Source: Carposina sasakii
Lineage: Eukaryota > Arthropoda > Insecta > Lepidoptera > Carposinidae
Length of the DNA stretch: 64,000 nt
Reading direction: 5' to 3'
Assembly: GCA_014607495.2 (NCBI GenBank)
Contig: CP053163.1
Coordinates: 6,366,716 to 6,430,715 of the forward strand
The translations under genes and the position numbers were made by a program. Of this stretch, positions 56,601 through 64,000 are shown in pieces. The first letter of the stretch is position 1. Every line of letters begins with the position of its first letter. The notes beneath the pieces were generated by a model that was given only the letters and a program-made list of their open reading frames with translations, had not been told where the DNA came from and did no database searches.

Positions 56601-58699
56601 ATGTAAGTGGGTATACAGGATGATTTTTGGTCGTCAACGTTCCCGAAAACTACAGAATCTCCTCATCATGATCATTTTTCTCCATGGAAGCATACCTGGG
56701 AAGTGTCTGGTTCCCAAGATATTAGGGTCCAAAGTTAAGTAAATAGACTGCGTTTTTATGCATAAATGCACATAGACGCGTGTAGCAAGATTTTTTCAGG
56801 AGAAATAATTAATATCTGTCTATGAAAAAACTAGCATAAACACTGGACACTATAAATTTCGCCCGATCAAGTAATAAAAAAAAATCAAAAAAAAATTTTT
56901 TTGGCATAAACTTATTTGATGTATAGAGAATGTACCCTTCGTTAAGGGTGGCAACAAAAAAACACCCTGTATTATTGGACATTACCAATAGGTATATGAC
57001 TATAGCCAGTTTTGTATCTTTAAAAATATGAATATGTAAATTCTATGAACTTCGAAATTCCATAACCAATTAAAAATAATAGTTATAAAGCTTTATGCAC
57101 CCGTTTATGTCTTTTCCTAAGAAAAAGTGCATATTTGTTTATTGCGCAAACTTAAGGGCTATTTACATAATAACTTAAGGCCCATTTACATAATACTATT
57201 TTCCATTAAACTAGTAAAAAGCTCAATAACGTGTCAAAATTGACAGTTTAGACCAGTGGTTCCCAAAGTGTTCCAGGTGTACCCCCACAGAAGACGTAAT
57301 GGGGGTCTATGTTGGTTGGCGTGTAAAATGGGGGTTCACAATTAATTCGTAGGTGGTGTAGGCCTGTAGGTGGTCCACCAGAACCACTTAACTTTTGAAA
57401 GGGGTCTATGAAAAAAGTTTGGGATCCCCTGGTTTAGACCATGCCTGTCATTTATTTATTGCTTTAATAATTAGTTCCCCTCCCTATATTATTTAACGGT
57501 GTTGGGTATATATTTTATTGTTGTTTTGTTTTATTATTCACAGGATACTCAACGTTTGCCCTTTGTCGCCAAGTAGTTTCATTCGGTTTTTTTTTCACCG
57601 GAGGACTGTCCTGTCAAACCCTGACATTGGTAGAATCGTCGGTCAATCGACGGAGCCATACTACTAAAGATTGAATTGAATTGTATGAAAGTGGCAAGAA
57701 AATCATATAATGTAAATGAGGCTTTATGTAGATTGTAGAAATGTACAGCCCATCTTCTTTAGAATAATATGCGTTATTATAATAAATAAACTACATATTT
57801 TAACCCGACTACGCCAGAAGGAGCGTTATGTTTTTTAAGTATATGTACGTAGTCGAATTTGATTTTGAGAGTTATCATTAGATTCGTCTTAGTCACGAGA
57901 GTAACACTGGATCACGGGTACGCATCATGAAGAAATGTATAAAAGAGGAGGCGGGACTATGAACTAAGTCGTGTGGCAATCGTGAGGCCATGACGTCATG
58001 ATAGGGGCGGAGCTTCAGCGCCAGTGTAATGCAATAGCTGTAACCATACGCTTGTGCTCCGAAATGTAACCGTATTAAAATTACAAAGTCACCAGCGCTT
58101 TTATTAGGGTACTTTTTTACTAAAACGTAGTATAATTTTGCCATCTAGTGATGGGTAATTGCACTAGTAAAACAATCTTGAACCATATTGATGATGAGCA
58201 AGTAGTTTGACTGGTCACTACAAGGTGGTGTCTATCTAAATGGGCAGGGCTACAGTGTACAATGCTCCCCTCGTCCCATACTTCACCCCGCTCCGCGGCA
58301 CGCTATTTTTGTATGAAAATATACTTAGCCGCTACACCTCTTTTATTTCTTCTCCATGATACAAAGTCAGGATTTTTTCTTTAAATTATTGTAAATGACA
58401 ATTGATACTGCATGGAATATTACGTTACCGGGCATACTATGACTGCATCAATATGTATACGAGCAGTGCCAACATTCCGTCCGTTGATCCCTAAACGCCC
58501 ATGCATTATGAAACAAATCACATTTATTAAACGACTTACGTAATAGAGAATGCGGTCTTCAATTTCGGCGACTGTGGGTCTCTGTTCGTGTATATCTCGG
58601 TCATTGTGGCGCGTTTCGTACAGAATTTCTCGATACACTTCTTGGTGGCTTCGAGACTGCTGTAACAGCTGTGCAGGAATTTCCTCAGCATCAGGTCAT
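50536..58699 (-). CDS. CRAL-TRIO domain lipid-transfer protein B (5' incomplete)
   Basis: Minus-strand exons in order are 58540-58699, 52585-52831, 51911-52021, 51436-51569 and 50536-50644. All are GT-AG with the same phases as gene A (1-2, 2-0, 0-0, 0-2, 2-stop), and sizes 160/247/111/134/109 parallel 160/256/111/137/130. Motifs: DLMLRKFLHSCYSSLEATKK, GHIIVLDIKDYTLKIIPKV, VRVKQVHVTNCPSYYEKLY, LPSEYGGEAES and the tail GSFRSLAID. An exon equivalent to exon 1 of gene A was not found between 58700 and 64000, so it probably lies further upstream outside the window. Intron 1 (about 5.7 kb) is full of transposons. Genes A and B are probably an inverted duplicate pair. Confidence 0.9.
51436..51569 (-). 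CDS. CRAL-TRIO B exon with LPSEYGG
   Basis: The acceptor is TTTTCTAG and the donor GTAAGA is at phase 2. It encodes ISFHNNAESLRKAIDKK, then YLPSEYGGEAESM, ending KINEE. Confidence 0.93.
51911..52021 (-). CDS. CRAL-TRIO B exon, 111 nt
   Basis: It runs from ACTACAG to GTAAGT, phase 0 to phase 0. It encodes ESMPVRVKQVHVTNCPSYYE and KLYMLVKPVLPSEIVNI, aligned without gaps to exon 4 of gene A. Confidence 0.94.
52585..52831 (-). CDS. CRAL-TRIO B exon, lipid-binding fold start
   Basis: The acceptor is TTCACAG and the donor GTAAGA. It encodes GEDEVLIHQLDDPGLDKLVF and later FFAEGHIIVLDIKDYTLK. It is three codons shorter than the matching exon of gene A. Confidence 0.92.
53083..53110. repeat. Microsatellite (AGT)n
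   Basis: A run of agtagtagtagtagtagtag type inside the large intron of CRAL-TRIO B. Confidence 0.8.
53238..54044 (+). mobile_element. Helitron-like element with internal tandem repeats, copy 2
   Basis: It lies after A and starts TCTATACTAATATTATAAAG. The middle repeats cggatttcccgaaattcccac in units of about 110-125 bp. The 3' end gcgagggcgggccactat is a decayed CTAG terminus. Confidence 0.72.
54045..55554. other. CRAL-TRIO B intron, no gene
   Basis: It holds a LINE scrap (54410-54545, cgggaggcgctactgcccac), a repeat at 54735-54900 related to 10500-10740, and AT-rich sequence. Confidence 0.6.
55555..55803. mobile_element. Palindromic MITE, copy 2 (right end cut)
   Basis: The left end is CAGGGTGTAACAAAAAGGG. 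The right arm stops at cataccctttttgt without the CACCCTG end. Confidence 0.82.
56127..56381. mobile_element. Palindromic MITE, copy 3
   Basis: taggatgtaacaaaaagggt at the left and accctttttgttacaccatg at the right are inverted, flanked by TA. Confidence 0.82.
56616..56969 (+). mobile_element. CAGGGTG MITE, copy in CRAL-TRIO B intron
   Basis: It starts CAGGATGATTTTTGGTCGTC and ends CAAAAAAACACCCTG with TA on each side. Confidence 0.85.
57254..57431 (-). mobile_element. Small hAT-type MITE with 8-bp target duplication, second copy
   Basis: It starts CAGTGGTTCCCAAAGTG and ends TTTGGGATCCCCTG, flanked by exact GTTTAGAC at 57246-57253 and 57432-57439. Confidence 0.9.
58540..58699 (-). CDS. CRAL-TRIO B exon, N-terminal helical domain
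   Basis: It runs from ATTCCAG to GTAAGTCG and is 160 nt. It encodes DLMLRKFLHSCYSSLEATKK then a YTNRDPQSPKLKTAFSIT end, collinear with exon 2 of gene A. Confidence 0.92.
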
Positions 58700-58753
58700 C
58701 TGGAATCGATTTAGGGAGTAATAAGGATCATGATCTTTTCATATCTTGGAGAA

Positions 58754-59002
58754 CCCCACACTAGCGTCTTCTGAGCGTCTTTTCAGCGTCGGTGTCGGGC
58801 GTGCATCAGCGCCGGGCATCGATACAGCGCTGCCGAGTGGAAGCCGAGCGCACAGAACGCTGTAATTACGCAGCGCAAACGTCGCATCGTTTTATTATAT
58901 GGCAAAAAACGCGGCGCTGGTGTTGCGTCGACGACGCGACGCTCACATACCGTAATTACAGCGCCGACGTTCAAAAGACGCTCAGAAGACGCTAATGTGG
59001 GG
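58754..59002. mobile_element. MITE with about 40-bp terminal inverted repeats
   Basis: The left end ccccacactagcgtcttctg and right end cagaagacgctaatgtgggg are inverted. The interior is rich in cagcgc/gacgcg words. It lies 54 bp upstream of the first seen exon of CRAL-TRIO B. Confidence 0.87.
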
Positions 59003-61351
59003 GCCTCTTAGGTGGATAGTTCTAGAGTCACTGGGTTGCTACTTCCGGGTCCTGGAAGCCTGGAGCTCCCTGCAGTACTTACATACACACACACATACTT
59101 ATGGCTGTTGAACCTGCAAGTCCATCCGAAGATCCAGGCAGGAGGCATGTTTAGCACAATGGTACATACATCATTAATGACTTGAAATCTACTAATATAT
59201 TTAGATGCAAAAATACGTTCTTGTCTGTAGGTATGATGATCTCCGACCGTATTTCGGTCAAGGCGACCAATCTCTACAGAGATTGGCCAGGTACGCAGGA
59301 GATATTATAGTGCACAAGCGTATGCGCAAACACAGATGCACTCTCTATTTCCTCACTCTCATAGTCCGATGGGACGGAAAGCCGACACGACCGGAGAGAG
59401 ATCAAGCGCAGGACCAACGGCTTTACGTGCTTTCCGAGGCACGAGCTAAGTGACAATTTTGCAACGCAACATTAAAAAATCTGTACATGAAATAAATTCA
59501 TTGGTACAGGCCCGTGACTGGGATCGAACTTACGCCTCCCGCTTGGAAGGTGCACGTCTTAACCACTGGGCTATCACCGTTTATCCGCGATATCGTAACG
59601 ATTTGTTACAATTAAGTACCTTTTTGGTTCTTTTTCTATAGGTAGTAGGTATCTACACGTGTATGAAGCCGCGAGGATCAAGATATAGAATAGTTTCCGA
59701 CTCTACGTATCACTAGACAGGTCTACAAAACTGCGATCTAATCTCAATAATTTTTATATGTGGGTCAACAAAATATTTTATTACGCCTATGAAAAAATAA
59801 CTACAGATACATCGTTATAATAATATAATAAATACAATATATTTAAAAGATGCGATTACAAGAGTCCAAAAACTGGCAGGCAACTGGTTTTTTTCGGCTA
59901 AAAACTGCTCAAATAAAAACCGGTGTCTAGGTTCAAGGGCAGTGTCGTATCGATTTACGTCATTAGCAATTTTATTATTACGTGATACCTACTAATGATG
60001 CTAATTGGAGCTAGTGTCTAGATTATTTTAAATAAAAAAAAATGGGACCTACCTAGAAACAACGTAAAATCGTGAATGTCCCAGTCGAAAAAGCAGAATC
60101 GTAGTTAAGTTCATTTATTTCCTTTTTTTATTTTTTTATCAAATTATTTTACTTTTTTTACAATTACTCGTAGCTAGGCAAACATTTGACCGCCATCGTG
60201 CCTGATGCATCATGCATCGTGACTTATTAACGTATAAGATTCATCATAAGAACTCATGGAATTTATCTAAATCTATTTTTTTTTTTTTGTGAAGATCAAC
60301 CTCCTATGTTAGTAGACCCCAATATTGCATTAAACATTTTAATTGCTAGTGACGTCCTAGTCCAGTGACTCATTCATTAGGTATTTCCCATGATACTTGA
60401 CTGTGTTCTCGTCTTGGTCTTATGTTTACTTGACTTACGGTCCAAAATGGCTATGAAAGTTAGCTTTCATTGTATAAACTAATCATAGTTAAAGACGCAT
60501 AGGTTAACTCATTGTCCGTTCATAATAATGCAATGTAACTAATCTAACGCACGCAAACGCACTGTAATTTAGTATACTTAGGTATTTATCTTTGTATTTT
60601 ATTTTCATAGTAGGTAACTATTGAACCATACACCATACACTTCAAAATCACATATGTACCAAAACCAGGATTTGAAGAAGAAATACCAGGACATTTCGAT
60701 TAAAAGCCACTATACAGGACTACGAGTATACATACTCGTACATGTGCGAGCTCAGTGATAAAACAATTGGAGAGAGTTAGTGGCGTGCGTATTTCAAAAC
60801 ATAGGTTTTTAATACATTCAGTGCCGGCGACTACGTATTTGCTTCTTTTAGACATTCTAGAAGTGCGGCTGACGCTTATTTGCATCGTCGCACTAGGCGT
60901 TGACCTGATGTCGGCAGCCTTAGAAAATCTGCCGATAGCGAATGTGTCAGGATTCCTAAACTCAGGACGATTCTTAAAAGCTATCCAGGACAGCCCAGAA
61001 CACCCCAAAAAGCAGGACATGTCCTGAGAAAACCGGATGGATGGCAACCCTAATCTAGATACATAGGGTTATGTTCCTAAAAATGGGATAGCAAAAAATG
61101 CAGTATCGCGAATTTGCGAACGAGACCCTACAGTCATATTCAGCATTGCGGGGTCAATTAAAAATAAGTGACATGTTGCTAGCTCATTTCCTCAGAGAAC
61201 GCCCTACCCAGAGCACCTTAGTCGAATTGCATGGAAGGTGATGCAGTTGATGTAGGTACCTATTCCATCCAGTGAAGCCCCGCATCAGCCAGCACAGACT
61301 GACTAAAATAGAAGACTATAAAATCGAAGTTTGCCTGAAGTTGCCAAGATA
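59003..61351. other. Upstream of CRAL-TRIO B exon, no gene recognised
   Basis: It holds a tRNA-derived SINE in reverse at 59505-59585 (ggtgatagcccagtggttaa on the minus strand, B box gttcgatccc), the repeat at 60172-60207 and a dispersed repeat at 61170-61290. The open stretch at 60700-61047 has no recognisable domain. Confidence 0.6.
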
Positions 61352-61721
61352 CAGGATGATTTTTGGTCGTCAACGTTCCCGAAAACTACGGAATTTCCTC
61401 ATCATCACGATCATTTATCTCCATGGAAGCATACCTGGGAAATGTCTGGTTTCCAAAATATTAAGGTCCAAAGTTGAATTAAAAGACTGCGTTTTCTGCA
61501 TAAATGCACATTGACGCGTCTAGCAAAAATTTTACACGATAAATAATTAATATCTTTCTATGAAAAAACTAGCATATACACTGGACACTATAAATTTCGC
61601 CAGATCAATTAATTTTAAAAAAAATTAACATGTTTCCCAGCATTTTTTTTGGCATAAACTTACCTACTTTATTTGATGTATAGAGTACGTGCCTTAAGGG
61701 TGGCAACGAAAAAACATCCTG
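61352..61721 (+). mobile_element. CAGGATG MITE copy
   Basis: It starts CAGGATGATTTTTGGTCGTC and ends CATCCTG, with TA after it. The sequence in between follows the family with scattered changes. Confidence 0.82.
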
Positions 61722-62316
61722 TATAAGTGATATACATAGATACTGGTAGTAGTGATTTACAAACACACACACATTAGGAAAAATGACTTTGTCATCTTTA
61801 CTAACTTCCTGGGTCATTCGGAATTATGGTTAAAACAATATTTGTATATTTGTACATGTTAAGCAATCGTTTTAATTACAGTCTTATTTTCCGGGTCTAC
61901 CATACTTTAATATCGATGTAATAAGGGTATTACCTATATTCAATTAAAAAAACAACATTGTCTGTTATGTGTAGTAGGTAGGTAGGTACCTATGTAGCTA
62001 AACCTTAGATGACATTAAAGTCATTGAGGTAAGTAAACATTTATTTACTCCAGGCTATATTCAAACTCAGGACTACTGCTTAGTAAAAAAGGTAACAGAT
62101 TTATTTTTAACAAGGACTTTATCTACGGCGGTGATAAAAATGTAAGTATGTTGTTCTTCAGAAATTTATAAGTAGGTAGGTACCTAATGTATAGCTGGTT
62201 CCAAAATATGTCTTAGTTCAAAATTTTCGTTGTATAAAAGCCAGAAGCACTAATTAGGTATTATAGGTAGGTCACTTAATTTTTTAGTTAGTTATAGGTA
62301 GGTAGGTACTTATCTA
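61722..62316. other. Upstream region, AT-rich, nothing recognised
   Basis: AT-rich with many gtaggtaggtacct words and no exon-like reading frame. Confidence 0.6.
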
Positions 62317-62647
62317 TCTATACATATAATAAAAATGTAACGGATCGCTGTCTGTACATGGAAGATATATGAGAAAAAATATTATAGAAGACCTTTATTA
62401 ACGCAATAGTACCCAAAAAAATATTTTTTTGAATTTTTGTCTGTTTGTCGGTTTGTCTGTGCGTTTGTGCACGCTAATCTCAGAAACGGCTGAACCGATT
62501 TCGATACAGTTTTCAGTAATATATTGTGACAGGTCCCACTTAACATATAGGCTACTTTTTATCCCGGGAAAATGTTTTAATCCCGGATAATTTCGACATT
62601 TTGTTTTTTCTGTAGTCCACGCGGACGGAGTCGCGGGCGTCCACTAG
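62317..62647 (+). mobile_element. Helitron-like non-autonomous element, full
   Basis: It lies between A (62316) and T (62648). It starts TCTATACATATAATAAAAAT and ends with the hairpin ggacggagtcgcgggcgtcc, then a short spacer and CTAG. It is the best complete copy in the window. Confidence 0.8.
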
Positions 62648-63560
62648 TTGATATTATGTATTTGAAATTAACTCATCATAACAATAAACCTAATCTTAGT
62701 CAGGTCTATCTCTCTCCGTTCTTAACATAAATGGCTGAGAGAGAAAAGGACAGGCAGGATAATAGTAGTTGCAAAGAGTAATTGCACACAAAATGTAAAT
62801 AATTACTCCAATCTAGTAACTAATAGACAGCATAGATACCTTATTATACTCTTTGCAACATAGTAGGAGTAGATATTTAATAGATCAATAATTAATTAAC
62901 TATCGTGTTCCTATGTTTTATTGATAGATCCTTGCTCTATAGGAGGTACCTAATTAATGATTTAAATGACAATAGAATTAAGTGCCTTATAATTTTTTTT
63001 ATACAATTATAAATTAATTGCTAATTGTCTTACAAGTTACAATATATTTAAATTTACTTGGACAAAAAAAGATGTATTGTGTAAGTAGTTATACCTAGAT
63101 TGTATTTTTATACATTCATATTTTATGAGTCTGTAGGTACTCGTAGTGTAGTAGGTACTACGATTAATTATGTAACTAAGTTAAAGTAAGTTATAATTGA
63201 ATAAAATACAAGTATGTAATTAGAGAGAGCTATTAATTATAAAAAATTTATTTAAGTTTATAATTAATTACATGAATTATTTTTAGAATCTGTTAAATAA
63301 ACTGGTATAAATAACTTATTTAATTAAGGCGTTCGTTCAAAGGTTTTGGTTTTAGTCAACAGTTTAGTCTTTTTTAGCAAATTTAATTGGTTTTTAGTAT
63401 TTTCCTGCTAATACTAGTGTTTGACCTTTCGACCTCAATCTCACCCGATCGTAATATTAATTCGATAGCAATAGGTGCCTATGTTATATGGGACGCCAAT
63501 ATAAGTAGGTACATATTGTATTTCGCAAATTATTTTCTATGTGTGTTTGAAATATTTATA
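62648..63560. other. Upstream region, AT-rich, nothing recognised
   Basis: It contains a short repeat at 62699-62760 (ggtctatctctctccgttct, also at 29919). The rest is AT-rich without exon signals. Confidence 0.6.
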
Positions 63561-63772
63561 CGGGATGATTTTTGGTCGTCAACGTTCCGGAAAACTACGG
63601 AATCTCTTCATCATCACGATCATTTTCCTCCATGGAAGCATACTTGGGAAGTGTCTGGTTTCCAAAATATTAGGGTCCAAAGTTGAGTAAATAGACTGCG
63701 TTTTTCTGCATTAATGCACATTGACGCTTGTCGCAAGTTTTTTTTACGAGAAATAATTAATACTAGTGGACG
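63561..63772 (+). mobile_element. CAGGGTG MITE, left part, broken by an insertion
   Basis: It starts cgggatgatttttggtcgtc and runs to gagaaataattaata, where a Helitron end interrupts it. Confidence 0.75.
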
Positions 63773-63876
63773 CCCGCGACTCCGTCCGCGTGGACTGCAG
63801 AAAAAACAAAATGTCGAAATTGTCCGGGATAAAAACATTTTCCCGGGATAAAAAGTAGCCTATATGTTAGTGGAAC
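63773..63876 (-). mobile_element. Helitron 3' end, inserted inverted
   Basis: It starts (in window order) ctagtggacgcccgcgactc and continues to agtagcctatatgttagtgg. This is the reverse complement of the 3' part of 62317-62647. Confidence 0.75.
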
Positions 63877-63887
63877 CTGCAACAATA

Positions 63888-64000
63888 CAGGGTGTTTTTT
63901 GTGGCCACCTTTAACGAAGGGTACGTATTCTATACATGAAATAAAGTAAGTTTATGCCAAAAAAAATGCTGGGAAAAAAAAAATTTTTTTGAAAAAAATT
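63888..64000 (-). mobile_element. CAGGGTG MITE, inverted copy running off the window
   Basis: It starts CAGGGTGTTTTTTGTGGCC, the right end of the family, preceded by TA. It continues to the last base. Confidence 0.8.

Noticed and set aside
59505..59585. tRNA gene
   Set aside because: A-box and B-box-like words are present, but the arms do not close into a cloverleaf with a 7-bp acceptor stem. Best read as a SINE. The same applies to 6970-7050, 17125-17215 and 30715-30740.
60700..61047. 115-residue minus-strand frame and its + strand partner
   Set aside because: No recognisable domain and no splice partner for CRAL-TRIO B. Probably repeat-derived.
1..64000. A previously undescribed multi-gene system
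   Set aside because: All recognisable genes belong to known families in an ordinary insect gene neighbourhood. The novelty lies in repeat-splicing interactions, not in a gene cluster.

Overview
This is a eukaryotic nuclear window, almost certainly from a moth or butterfly (Lepidoptera). The evidence is AT-rich DNA, intron-split genes with GT-AG borders, Helitron-type elements ending in CTAG, tRNA-derived SINE pieces, many short inverted-repeat elements, and proteins of clear insect type. I find no bacterial operon, CRISPR array or prophage.

Four protein-coding genes can be reconstructed exon by exon. (1) 1254-17904, + strand: the C-terminal part of Crag, the insect DENND4 protein and a Rab guanine-nucleotide exchange factor. 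Nineteen exons join in phase, and a twentieth 42-nt exon is optional. The DENN-bearing N-terminal part lies to the left of the window. (2) 22176-23727, - strand: a three-exon neugrin-like gene of 370 residues, tail to tail with Crag. (3) 35871-47498, + strand: a CRAL-TRIO lipid-transfer protein of 294 residues in six exons, the first ending in a GC donor. (4) 50536-58699, - strand: a second CRAL-TRIO gene, convergent with gene 3 and with the same intron phases. Its first coding exon was not found and probably lies beyond the right edge.

The rest is mostly transposon-derived. There are at least nine copies or pieces of a TA-flanked 350-385 bp element with CAGGGTG ends, a family of near-complete palindromes of about 265 bp, four hAT-type elements with exact 8-bp target duplications, Helitron-like elements (two carrying internal ~120-bp tandem repeats), an internally deleted Harbinger with a transposase remnant, several one-off long-terminal-inverted-repeat elements, and scraps of LINEs and SINEs.

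The most interesting biology is how repeats interact with Crag splicing. Two exons have been tandemly multiplied across their 3' border, so the splice donor itself is repeated. One in-phase mini-exon lies inside a sequence that recurs twice in the intergenic region. One exon has a transposon ending 14 bp before it. I found no wholly new multi-gene system. Product names rest on remembered family motifs and phase consistency, not on a database search.
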